Origin: Chelydra serpentina
Lineage: Eukaryota; Chordata; Testudines; Chelydridae
Assembly (NCBI GenBank): GCA_037349315.1
Contig: JBAIAC010000155.1
Span: 17,501 to 81,500 of the forward strand
Length of the DNA: 64,000 bases
Direction: 5' to 3'
The notes beneath the pieces were generated by a model that was not told the origin of the DNA, ran no database searches, and saw only the letters and a list, made by a program, of their open reading frames with translations. Below, piece by piece: positions 23,001-30,262 of the stretch (positions within the stretch are counted from its first letter, which is position 1; each line of letters opens with the position of its first letter). Position numbers and translations under genes: made by a program.

Positions 23001-24067
23001 GGTTTAGGTTGGATATTAGGACAAACTTTTTCACTAGTAGGGTGGTGAAGCACTGGAATGGGTTACCTAGGGAGGTGGTGGAATCTCCTTCCTTAGAGGT
23101 TTTTAAGGTCAGGCTTGACAAAGCCCTGGCTGGGATGATCTAGTTGGGGTTGGTCCTGCTTTGAGCAGGAGGTTGGACTAGATGACCTCCTGAGGTCTCT
23201 TCCAACCCAAATCTTCTATGATTCTATGATTTGTTCTTGGTAAATCCAGACAGGCTGCTAGTGATCACCCTTTCATCCTCCAGGTATTTGCAAATGGAGT
23301 GTTTTATACATTGCTCTAGTAGCTTCCCAAGTATCAAAGTCAGGCTGACTGATCTATAATTCCCTGGCTCCTCCTTTCCCCCCTTTTTAAAGATGAGCAC
23401 TACGTTAGCCCTTCGCCAGTCTTCTGGGAGTTCTCCTAATATTATTGCCAGTGTCTCCAAGATTTCTCCAGCTAATTCCTTCATTGCCTGTCAGAAAACC
23501 TTTGATGTGTTCTTTACTTAACCAGATCTGCACTCCTTCCCCTTTATTGTCTGTGATAACTTCACTAGATGTCTGGTCATATGTTATTTTTGTGCGGAAA
23601 AACCAAGGAAAATCTTCCTAACTCTAAGGAGAGTTACGCTTTGGAATAGGCTTCCAAGGGATGTGGATTTTAAGAACAGCTTGGACAAATGATCGAGATT
23701 CACTTGGTCCTGCCTCAGTACAGGAAGTTGGAGTTAGTGACCTCTCAAGCCCGACGTTTCTGTGATTCTATGACAACCTCAGGAGTTGCCCGTGTTGTTC
23801 TCCTGCCTCTTTAGGTTCCTGGATGCTATGCTTCTGGGAGCCATAAAAGTGTAAAAGCAGTACCGCTGTTTGCCTCTCTTTGGCACTTACCCACCTGTTT
23901 TATTCCTAGGTGAAATAGAGCACTTCAGAAAGAAGTTTTCTGTCCGTCATCTACCCTACACACCGAACGATATCAAGGAACTCCTTGAAAAAGCGAAGAT
24001 GAACATATCCAACAACAAGGAGAGGATTCTGAAGGAGATCCAGCAGATGTGCATTGTAACCACTTAG
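5059..24067 (+). CDS. PLA2G4C: Cytosolic phospholipase A2 gamma-like gene, 3' half (7 exons, partial)
   Basis: Group IV cPLA2 enzymes hydrolyse glycerophospholipid acyl esters with a Ser/Asp dyad. PLA2G4C is the C2-less member. Splicing seven exons (5059-5097, 8298-8363, 12666-12785, 19253-19345, 20964-21118, 22098-22263, 23910-24067) gives one open frame of 264 codons plus stop. It contains [19 protein letters not shown] (catalytic Asp region), [20 protein letters not shown] and [10 protein letters not shown] in the family order. The order and spacing match the C-terminal half of cPLA2 gamma, whose equivalents are LWGSA, WEWGTTHNFLY and [13 protein letters not shown]. Exons encoding the GxSGS nucleophile are absent and must lie upstream of the window. 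The C-terminal Cys is five residues from the end, so the prenylation box of mammalian PLA2G4C is not evident. Orthology to PLA2G4C rather than another group IV paralogue is likely, not proven. Confidence 0.85.
6640..7958 (+). pseudogene. Decayed hAT-family DNA transposon
   Basis: Frame fragments between 6951 and 7575 encode pieces of a hAT transposase: [16 protein letters not shown], an acidic lysine-rich linker, and the C-terminal dimerisation block [19 protein letters not shown] followed by [12 protein letters not shown]. Frameshifts separate the pieces. The right end has AT-rich sequence with 'aatcacgcgattaattttt' and a terminal 'gacagccctag', typical of hAT ends (CAGGGCTGTC...). On the left, 6658-6930 is an inverted copy of the 7370-7655 part, so the element is rearranged and its normal 5' end is missing. 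It lies in the intron between exons a and b of the phospholipase gene. No function remains. Confidence 0.8.
8024..8225. repeat. MITE-like repeat with TGGTTTTCAA termini, two tandem parts
   Basis: Begins 'ctggttttcaatctttc' and contains two ends 'ggttgaaaaccac' at about 8123 and 8204, with shared internal text about bracketed 'gacatagtctgaggac'. The 10-bp ends TGGTTTTCAA/TTGAAAACCA are perfect inverted repeats. Probably a non-autonomous DNA transposon of the hAT type; the class is inferred. Confidence 0.5.
8298..8363 (+). CDS. PLA2G4C: PLA2G4C-like exon b
   Basis: A 66-nt exon between 'ctgttgtttag' and 'GAAGCAG|gtgggt'. It is open only in the phase that exon a requires, reading (E)[17 protein letters not shown] and then VLEA. 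It follows the LWGSA segment where the family has a variable helical stretch. Support comes from phase and splice sites rather than strong residue identity. Confidence 0.5.
9030..10330 (-). pseudogene. Decayed hAT (SCAND3/ZBED-like) transposase
   Basis: On the minus strand the region 10,330-9,030 encodes fragments of a hAT transposase. Near 9860 it reads [15 protein letters not shown], the first catalytic-Asp region of hAT enzymes, followed by [20 protein letters not shown] 143-codon open piece (9486-9055) reads [18 protein letters not shown] and continues to [11 protein letters not shown], as in the middle of SCAND3/GTF2IRD2/ZBED-type hAT proteins. Several frameshifts and stops interrupt it, and neither terminus is clear. 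A dead copy in the phospholipase intron between exons b and c. Confidence 0.75.
10545..11614 (-). mobile_element. Solo LTR, minus strand (same family as 34,383-35,465)
   Basis: On the minus strand the segment starts 'tgtgacgttactgacat' (11614) and has 'ggatataaaag' (about 11,140) as a TATA-like box. It carries 'atgaataaacctttag' (about 10,890) as a polyadenylation signal region and passes through 'acttgtggttagcccgtgg' (about 10,660). It is similar along its whole length to the plus-strand LTR at 34,383. No internal region is attached, so it is read as a solo LTR. The 3' limit near 10,545 is approximate. Confidence 0.75.
12183..12238 (+). repeat. CR1 3' end fragment
   Basis: 'gaggtcagactagatgacc' through 'ccttctgaccttggaaac' matches the terminal segment of an older CR1 subfamily. 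Only about 55 bp remain. Confidence 0.6.
12300..12380. repeat. TAGA-rich microsatellite
   Basis: Imperfect (TAGA)n-like stretch, 'aatagatagattagatagc' followed by 'tctagatagatataggtag'. Confidence 0.6.
12666..12785 (+). CDS. PLA2G4C: PLA2G4C-like exon c, with GC donor
   Basis: A 120-nt exon between 'ttcctcccag' and 'CTAAAAG|gcaagt'. The donor is of the rare GC-AG class and otherwise fits the AG|GCAAGT consensus. In the phase set by exon b it is open and reads [20 protein letters not shown] then [10 protein letters not shown]. The trailing G plus GA of the next exon makes Gly, giving LKG followed by [13 protein letters not shown]. That resembles the KGSLSNL...KKTG stretch before WEWG in cPLA2 gamma. 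Without transcript data this is the least certain exon. Confidence 0.42.
13085..13757 (-). mobile_element. CR1 3' fragment with ORF2 C terminus
   Basis: A 5'-truncated CR1 on the minus strand. A 193-codon frame (13752-13171) encodes the C-terminal part of CR1 ORF2: [51 protein letters not shown] and [13 protein letters not shown] before the stop. The 3' UTR then reads to 'catagaaccatagaatctc' at the low-coordinate end. The frame is uninterrupted, so insertion is fairly recent. Truncated and therefore not mobile. Confidence 0.93.
14750..14885 (-). repeat. tRNA-headed SINE fragment (minus)
   Basis: The complement reads 'cagtgtggtctaatggcg' then 'gagcactaacatgggactc', like the A-box head of a tRNA-derived SINE. 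The 3' side runs into 'tacttctcctgctgtgtga'. Diverged; family not assigned. Confidence 0.5.
15108..15470 (-). repeat. CR1-related LINE 3' fragment (older subfamily, minus)
   Basis: Text such as 'agaacataagaactgccc', 'gctaatagccatttgacc' and 'gttccacaggttaattgtg' belongs to the 3' part of a common turtle CR1 subfamily, in reverse. A plus-strand piece of the same subfamily lies at 16,300-16,895. Confidence 0.7.
15757..15870. repeat. Partial DNA-transposon-like repeat (ggttttcag end)
   Basis: 'ccagtggttttcagaccc' through 'ttgttgatgcccgcgaccc' is the inverted counterpart of 19,735-19,815. These are two copies of one element in opposite orientation, 4 kb apart. Only one end of this copy is present. 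Confidence 0.5.
16300..16895 (+). repeat. CR1 3' fragment interrupted by a SINE
   Basis: Left piece 'agagaaggccaacaaaaaa' through 'gagagatttaaaagattgg', right piece 'ctgtggaactcattgcc' through 'cttcatatattcttatgta'. Together they form one plus-strand CR1 3' region. A tRNA-Lys-type SINE sits between them (16,393-16,565). Confidence 0.75.
16393..16565 (-). repeat. Cryptodiran tRNA-Lys-derived SINE (minus), nested in CR1
   Basis: On the minus strand: 'ggagggatagctcagtgg' (A box), 'aggttgtgagtgtaattct' (degenerate B box), 'ctttgagcagggggttgg' and the CR1-like tail 'cccttccaaccctgagat'. Sharing its 3' tail with CR1 fits mobilisation by CR1 machinery. It splits the CR1 copy at 16,300-16,895 and so is the younger insertion. 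Confidence 0.85.
16900..19252. other. Intronic sequence without recognised genes
   Basis: This is the intron before phospholipase exon d. Apart from a short (gt)n tract near 17,415 and generic dispersed text ('taggcacctaactccc' near 17,610) I recognise nothing. Open frames here, such as 18,342-18,938, lack any family resemblance. Confidence 0.5.
19253..19345 (+). CDS. PLA2G4C: PLA2G4C-like exon d (WxWG motif)
   Basis: A 93-nt exon between 'tcttggctaatag' and 'TACACAT|gtaagc', phase 1 on both sides. It reads [19 protein letters not shown] then [11 protein letters not shown], carrying the family signature W-x-W-G-x-T-x-NFLY that precedes the catalytic-Asp segment. Clear match. Confidence 0.82.
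19380..19815 (-). repeat. GC-rich repeat with tandem 'ccccagccctgagcccc' blocks
   Basis: Repeated short blocks ('accccaaccctctgccc', 'agccctgagccc') run up to a DNA-transposon-like end 'gtttgaaaactattgc'. The end matches 15,757-15,870 in reverse. Proline-rich open frames on both strands are composition artefacts. Confidence 0.55.
20964..21118 (+). CDS. PLA2G4C: PLA2G4C-like exon e (catalytic-Asp segment)
   Basis: A 155-nt exon between 'gattttcgcag' and 'TTCAAG|gtaact'. It encodes [19 protein letters not shown] then [18 protein letters not shown] and [14 protein letters not shown]. The Asp of LID aligns with the catalytic Asp of group IV enzymes (LVDAGL in cPLA2 gamma). The two residues after it are Pro-Trp rather than Ala/Ser-Gly, which is unusual. 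The LILSFDFS strand is nearly invariant in the family. Confidence 0.95.
22098..22263 (+). CDS. PLA2G4C: PLA2G4C-like exon f (HFPLFN segment)
   Basis: A 166-nt exon between 'cgctccttcccag' and 'TGCCCAG|gtaact', phase 0 in and phase 1 out. It reads [39 protein letters not shown] and [16 protein letters not shown]. All blocks have direct counterparts in cPLA2 gamma (ATTDYC..., [24 protein letters not shown]). Confidence 0.95.
22300..22580. repeat. Dispersed repeat, copy 1 ('ggacttaggtgcttcattgg')
   Basis: Shares 'gcatcacaaacccc/ctgctcagctgcc', 'tgtaggagcc/taaac' and 'cagtgccgaagttttgg'-type text with 24,105-24,545 in the same orientation. Class unknown. Confidence 0.45.
22590..22745 (-). repeat. 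tRNA-headed SINE (minus)
   Basis: The complement has 'tcccacagctcagtggttag' then 'ggcactgacctaacaagt', and further on 'gagcagggcctgaaccag'. This is a diverged tRNA-derived SINE head and body. Confidence 0.55.
22780..23231 (+). mobile_element. CR1 3' fragment with ORF2 C terminus (plus)
   Basis: Open frame to a stop at 23,143 with [19 protein letters not shown] and [17 protein letters not shown], then the CR1 3' UTR ending 'tctatgattctatgattt' at about 23,231. It abuts a minus-strand CR1-type RT fragment, so the two copies lie tail to interior in opposite orientation. Confidence 0.92.
23232..23490 (-). mobile_element. CR1-type reverse transcriptase fragment (minus)
   Basis: Minus-strand frame (23,484-23,224) reads [37 protein letters not shown] and SGFTKNKS. 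These correspond to the same RT blocks seen at 450-240, but from a different, diverged subfamily. It is truncated on both sides. Confidence 0.85.
23590..23785 (+). repeat. CR1 3' end fragment, another subfamily
   Basis: 'ggaaaatcttcctaactc', 'ggaataggcttccaaggg' and the terminal 'tttctgtgattctatgac' are a CR1 3' end in plus orientation. Confidence 0.7.
23910..24067 (+). CDS. PLA2G4C: PLA2G4C-like terminal exon g
   Basis: Begins after acceptor 'ttttattcctag' and runs to TAG at 24,065-24,067. Joined to exon f it reads [39 protein letters not shown] and [15 protein letters not shown]. This is the C-terminal helical tail of cPLA2 gamma-type proteins (…NVRENKKKILREL… in the family). The Cys-Ile-Val-Thr-Thr end is one residue too long for a CaaX box. 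No AATAAA is visible before the minisatellite at 24,583. Confidence 0.93.
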
Positions 24068-24104
24068 AACCTAAGTGCAGCAGGGAGCAGTTAGTTTCCC
24101 TGGG

Positions 24105-24545
24105 TTAGATTCACTAAGGGATTTAGGCACCTAATTGCCCAAGTCCCCGATTTAGGCGCCCTGGGAATCACAAAACTCTTGCTCAGCTGCCGCAGAATCC
24201 TGTAGCGTCCAAACTCTCTCAGCACTGAAGTTGTTGCAGTGAAATTTCCCTAGGTGCCTATGTTTCTACCTTGGGTCACTGCAGCCACCAGCTCAGTGTC
24301 CAGGTGCATTGCTGTGGGGCTTAGGCATCTGTACGCCTAGAGCAGGGCAGCCGTGAGCACACCCAGAGGCACTGAGGGAACTCTTCCTGCCAAGACGTAG
24401 GTGTTGATTGTGATAAGGCATCTACAGGATTCAGTGACAGCTGAGTGGGGCTTTGGTGAATCCCAGTGGGGCCTGATTGTGGGCTTCGGGTGCGTAATAT
24501 GGCAGCTGGGAGCCAAGTCCTTTGTGAATGCAGCTGTGGTGACGG
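24105..24545. repeat. Dispersed repeat, copy 2
   Basis: Direct-orientation relative of 22,300-22,580 ('aagggatttaggcacctaa', 'cttgctcagctgccgcag'). It fills the space between the phospholipase stop codon and the 27-bp minisatellite and may be part of the 3' UTR. Confidence 0.4.
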
Positions 24546-24582
24546 GATGGTGAATTTGGTAAAATGTTCTTAGCTGGAGAGA

Positions 24583-27500
24583 TCGATTCATATAAATCAG
24601 TTATGATGATAGAGTCATAGACAATAGGTTTGATGACAGATTCATAGACAATAGGTTTGATGATAGATTCATAGACAATAGGTTTGATGATCGATTCATA
24701 GACAATAGGTTTGATGATCGATTCATAGACAATAGGTATGATGATAGATTCATAGACAATAGGTTTGATGATCGATTCATAGACAATAGGTTTGATGATC
24801 GATTCATAGACAATAGGTTTGATGATAGATTCATAGACAATAGGTTTGATGATAGATTCTTATACAATAGGTTTGATGATAGAGTCATAGACAATAGGTT
24901 TGATGATAGAGTCATAGACAATAGGTTTGATGATCGATTCATAGACAATAGGTTTGATGATCGATTCATAGACAATAGGTTTGATGATCGATTCATAGAC
25001 AATAGGTTTGATGATAGATTCATAGACAATAGGTTTGATGATAGATTCTTATACAATAGGTTTGATGATAGATTCATAGACAATAGGTTTGATGATAGAT
25101 TCTTATACAATAGGTTTGATGATAGATTCATAGACAATAGGTTTGATGATAGATTCATAGACAATAGGTTTGATGATAGATTCTTATACAATAGGTTTGA
25201 TGATAGATTCATAGACAATAGGTTTGATGATCGATTCATAGACAATAGGTTTGATGATCGATTCATAGACAATAGGTTTGATGATAGATTCATAGACAAT
25301 AGGTTTGATGATCGATTCATAGACAATAGGTTTGATGATCGATTCATAGACAATAGGTTTGATGACAGATTCATAGACAATAGGTTGGATGACAGATTCA
25401 TAGACAATAGGTTTGATGATCGATTCATAGACAATAGGTTTGATGATAGAGTCATAGACAATAGGTTTGATGATCGATTCATAGACAATAGGTTTGATGA
25501 TAGATTCATAGACAATAGGTTTGATGATAGAGTCATAGACAATAGGTTTGATGATAGATTCATAGACAATAGGTTTGATGATCGATTCATAGACAATAGG
25601 TTTGATGATCGATTCTTATACAATAGGTTTGATGATAGAGTCATAGACAATAGGTTTGATGATAGAGTCATAGACAATAGGTTTGATGATCGATTCATAG
25701 ACAATAGGTTTGATGATAGATTCATAGACAATAGGTTTGATGATCGATTCTTATACAATAGGTTTGATGATCGATTCATAGACAATAGGTTTGATGATAG
25801 ATTCATAGACAATAGGTTTGATGATCGATTCATAGACAATAGGTTTGATGATCGATTCATAGACAATAGGTTTGATGATACATTCATAGACAATAGGTTT
25901 GATGATAGATTCTTATACAATAGGTTTGATGATCGATTCATAGACAATAGGTTTGATGATAGATTCATAGACAATAGGTTTGATGATAGATTCTTATACA
26001 ATAGGTTTGATGATAGATTCATAGACAATAGGTTTGATGATCGATTCATAGACAATAGGTTTGATGATAGATTCATAGACAATAGGTTTGATGATCGATT
26101 CATATAAATCAGTTATGATGATCGATTCATAGACAATAGGTTTGATGATAGATTCATAGACAATAGGTTTGATGATCGATTCATAGACAATAGGTTTGAT
26201 GATAGATTCATAGACAATAGGTTTGATGATCAATTCATAGACAATAGGTTTGATGATAGAGTCATAGACAATAGGTTTGATGATCGATTCATAGACAATA
26301 GGTTTGATGATCGATTCATAGACAATAGGTTTGATGATAGATTCTTATACAATAGGTTTGATGATCGATTCATAGACAATAGGTTTGATGATAGATTCAT
26401 AGACAATAGGTTTGATGATAGATTCTTATACAATAGGTTTGATGATAGATTCATAGACAATAGGTTTGATGATCGATTCATAGACAATAGGTTTGATGAT
26501 AGATTCATAGACAATAGGTTTGATGATCGATTCATATAAATCAGTTATGATGATCGATTCATAGACAATAGGTTTGATGATAGATTCATAGACAATAGGT
26601 TTGATGATCGATTCATAGACAATAGGTTTGATGATAGATTCATAGACAATAGGTTTGATGATCAATTCATAGACAATAGGTTTGATGATAGAGTCATAGA
26701 CAATAGGTTTGATGATCGATTCATAGACAATAGGTTTGATGATAGATTCTTATACAATAGGTTTGATGATCGATTCATAGACAATAGGTTTGATGATCGA
26801 TTCATAGACAATAGGTTTGATGATAGATTCTTATACAATAGGTTTGATGATAGATTCTTATACAATAGGTTTGATGATAGATTCATAGACAATAGGTTTG
26901 ATGATAGATTCTTATACAATAGGTTTGATGATCGATTCATAGACAATAGGTTTGATGATCGATTCATAGACAATAGGTTTGATGATCGATTCATAGACAA
27001 TAGGTTTGATGATAGATTCATAGACAATAGGTTTGATGATAGAGTCATAGACAATAGGTTTGATGATCGATTCATAGACAATAGGTTTGATGATAGATTC
27101 TTATACAATAGGTTTGATGATCGATTCATAGACAATAGGTTTGATGATCGATTCATAGACAATAGGTTTGATGATAGATTCTTATACAATAGGTTTGATG
27201 ATAGATTCATAGACAATAGGTTTGATGATCGATTCATAGACAATAGGTTTGATGATAGATTCATAGACAATAGGTTTGATGATCGATTCATATAAATCAG
27301 TTATGATGATCGATTCATAGACAATAGGTTTGATGATAGATTCATAGACAATAGGTTTGATGATCGATTCATAGACAATAGGTTTGATGATAGATTCATA
27401 GACAATAGGTTTGATGATCAATTCATAGACAATAGGTTTGATGATAGAGTCATAGACAATAGGTTTGATGATCGATTCATAGACAATAGGTTTGATGATA

Positions 27501-28957
27501 GATTCTTATACAATAGGTTTGATGATCGATTCATAGACAATAGGTTTGATGATCGATTCATAGACAATAGGTTTGATGATCGATTCTTATACAATAGGTT
27601 TGATGATAGATTCATAGACAATAGGTTTGATGATCGATTCATAGACAATAGGTTTGATGATAGATTCTTATACAATAGGTTTGATGATAGATTCATAGAC
27701 AATAGGTTTGATGATCGATTCATAGACAATAGGTTTGATGATAGATTCTTATACAATAGGTTTGATGATAGAGTCATAGACAATAGGTTTGATGATAGAT
27801 TCATAGACAATAGGTTTGATGATAGATTCATAGACAATAGGTTTGATGATAGATTCATAGACAATAGGTTTGATGATAGATTCATAGACAATAGGTTTGA
27901 TGATAGATTCTTATACAATAGGTTTGATGATCGATTCATAGACAATAGGTTTGATGATCGATTCATAGACAATAGGTTTGATGATCGATTCATAGACAAT
28001 AGGTTTGATGATCGATTCTTATACAATAGGTTTGATGATAGATTCATAGACAATAGGTTTGATGATAGATTCATAGACAATAGGTTTGATGACAGATTCA
28101 TAGACAATAGGTTTGATGATCGATTCATAGACAATAGGTTTGATGATAGATTCATAGACAATAGGTTTGATGATCGATTCATAGACAATAGGTTTGATGA
28201 TCGATTCTTCTACAATAGGTTTGATGATAGATTCATAGACAATAGGTTTGATGATAGATTCTTATACAATAGGTTTGATGATCGATTCATAGACAATAGG
28301 TTTGATGATAGATTCATAGACAATAGGTTTGATGATCGATTCATAGACAATAGGTTTGATGATAGATTCTTATACAATAGGTTTGATGATAGATTCATAG
28401 ACAATAGGTTTGATGATAGATTCTTATACAATAGGTTTGATGATCGATTCATAGACAATAGGTTTGATGATAGATTCATAGACAATAGGTTTGATGATAG
28501 ATTCTTATACAATAGGTTTGATGATCGATTCATAGACAATAGGTTTGATGATAGATTCTTATACAATAGGTTTGATGATCGATTCATAGACAATAGGTTT
28601 GATGATCGATTCATAGACAATAGGTTTGATGATAGATTCTTATACAATAGGTTTGATGATAGAGTCATAGACAATAGGTTTGATGATAGATTCTTATACA
28701 ATAGGTTTGATGATAGATTCATAGACAATAGGTTTGATGATCGATTCATAGACAATAGGTTTGATGATAGATTCATAGACAATAGGTTTGATGATCGATT
28801 CATAGACAATAGGTTTGATGATAGATTCTTATACAATAGGTTTGATGATAGATTCATAGACAATAGGTTTGATGATAGATTCATAGACAATAGGTTTGAT
28901 GATCGATTCATAGACAATAGGTTTGATGATAGATTCATAGACAATAGGTTTGATGAT
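24583..28957. repeat. 27-bp minisatellite, main array (about 160 units)
   Basis: The unit is 'gattcatagacaat' plus 'aggtttgatgatc', 27 bp. Variants occur at a few fixed sites: gatc/gata before gattc, gattc/gagtc, and catagac/cttatac. A distinctive unit with 'catataaatcagttatgat' starts at 24,585, 26,097, 26,529 and 27,285. The spacings are exactly 56, 16 and 28 units. Another marker, 'gatcaattcatag', recurs at 26,231, 26,663 and 27,419 with the same 432- and 756-bp spacings, showing block duplications within the array. Because 27 is a multiple of 3, long frames appear on both strands (9-residue periods NRSSNLLSM and DDRFIDNRF); these are not taken as genes. Confidence 0.97.
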
Positions 28958-29557
28958 CATAGAATCATAGAATCATAGAATCTCAGGGTTGGAAGGGACC
29001 TCAGGAGGTCATCTAGTCCAACCCCCTGCTCAAAGCAGGACCAACCCCAACTAGATCATCCCAGCCAGGGTTTTGTCAAGCCTGACCTTAAAAACCTCTA
29101 AGGAAGGAGATTCCACCACCTCCCTAGGTAACCCATTCCAGTGCTTCACCACCCTACTAGTGAAAAAGTTTGTCCTAATATCCAACCTAAACCTCCCCCT
29201 CTGCAACTTGAGACCATTACTCCTTGTTCTGTCATCTTCTACCACTGAGAACAGTCTAGATCCATCCTCTTTGGAACCCCCTTTTAGGTAGTTGAAAGCA
29301 GCTATCAAATCCCCCCTCACTCTTCTCTTCTGCAGGCTAAACAATCTCAGTTCCCTCAGCCTCTCCTCATAAGTCATGTGCTCCAGCCCCCTAATCATTT
29401 TTGTTGCCCTCCGTTGGACTCTTTCCAATTTATCCACATCCTTCTTGTAGTGTGGGGCCCAAAACTGGACACAGTACTCCAAATGAGGCCTCACCAGTGC
29501 CGAATAGAGGGGAATAATCACATCCCTCGATCTGCTGGAATAATCACATCCCTCGAT
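28958..29557 (-). mobile_element. CR1 3' fragment inside the minisatellite
   Basis: Minus-strand CR1 3' end: tail 'catagaatcatagaatcat' at 28,958, and ORF2 C terminus (29,521-29,051) with [19 protein letters not shown] through KTLAGMI. The inner edge carries a 20-bp duplication, 'aataatcacatccctcgat' plus c, at about 29,515 and 29,539, next to the resumed array. The insertion splits the 27-bp array and so postdates at least part of it. Confidence 0.92.
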
Positions 29558-30262
29558 CGATTCATAGACAATAGGTTTGATGATAGATTCTTATACAATA
29601 GGTTTGATGATAGATTCATAGACAATAGGTTTGATGATAGATTCTTATACAATAGGTTTGATGATCGATTCATAGACAATAGGTTTGATGATAGATTCAT
29701 AGACAATAGGTTTGATGATAGATTCTTATACAATAGGTTTGATGATCGATTCATAGACAATAGGTTTGATGATAGATTCATAGACAATAGGTTTGATGAT
29801 AGATTCTTATACAATAGGTTTGATGATAGATTCATAGACAATAGGTTTGATGATAGATTCATAGACAATAGGTTTGATGATAGATTCTTATACAATAGGT
29901 TTGATGATAGATTCTTATACAATAGGTTTGATGATAGATTCATAGACAATAGGTTTGATGATAGATTCTTATACAATAGGTTTGATGATAGATTCATAGA
30001 CAATAGGTTTGATGATAGATTCATAGACAATAGGTTTGATGATAGATTCTTATACAATAGGTTTGATGATAGATTCATAGACAATAGGTTTGATGATAGA
30101 TTCATAGACAATAGGTTTGATGATCGATTCATAGACAATAGGTTTGATGATAGATTCTTATACAATAGGTTTGATGATAGATTCATAGACAATAGGTTTG
30201 ATGATAGATTCTTATACAATAGGTTGGATGACAGATTCATAGACAATAGGTGGGGATGACGA
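29558..30262. repeat. 27-bp minisatellite, right segment (about 25 units)
   Basis: The same unit resumes at 29,559 after the CR1 insertion. It is richer in the 'cttatac' variant and poor in the gatc variant compared with the left array, and decays at 'aggtggggatgacgattg'. The 'ggttggatgacagattc' variant near 30,222 also occurs at about 25,383. Confidence 0.95.

Noticed and set aside
24601..26103. 500-codon repetitive ORF (MNxSSNLLS units) as a protein gene
   Set aside because: It is the 27-bp minisatellite read in one of its open phases; the complementary strand is open too, and no non-repetitive domain is attached.
24583..30262. 27-bp, 36-bp and 68-bp arrays as CRISPR arrays
   Set aside because: Units are contiguous tandem repeats without unique spacers, and the DNA is vertebrate.
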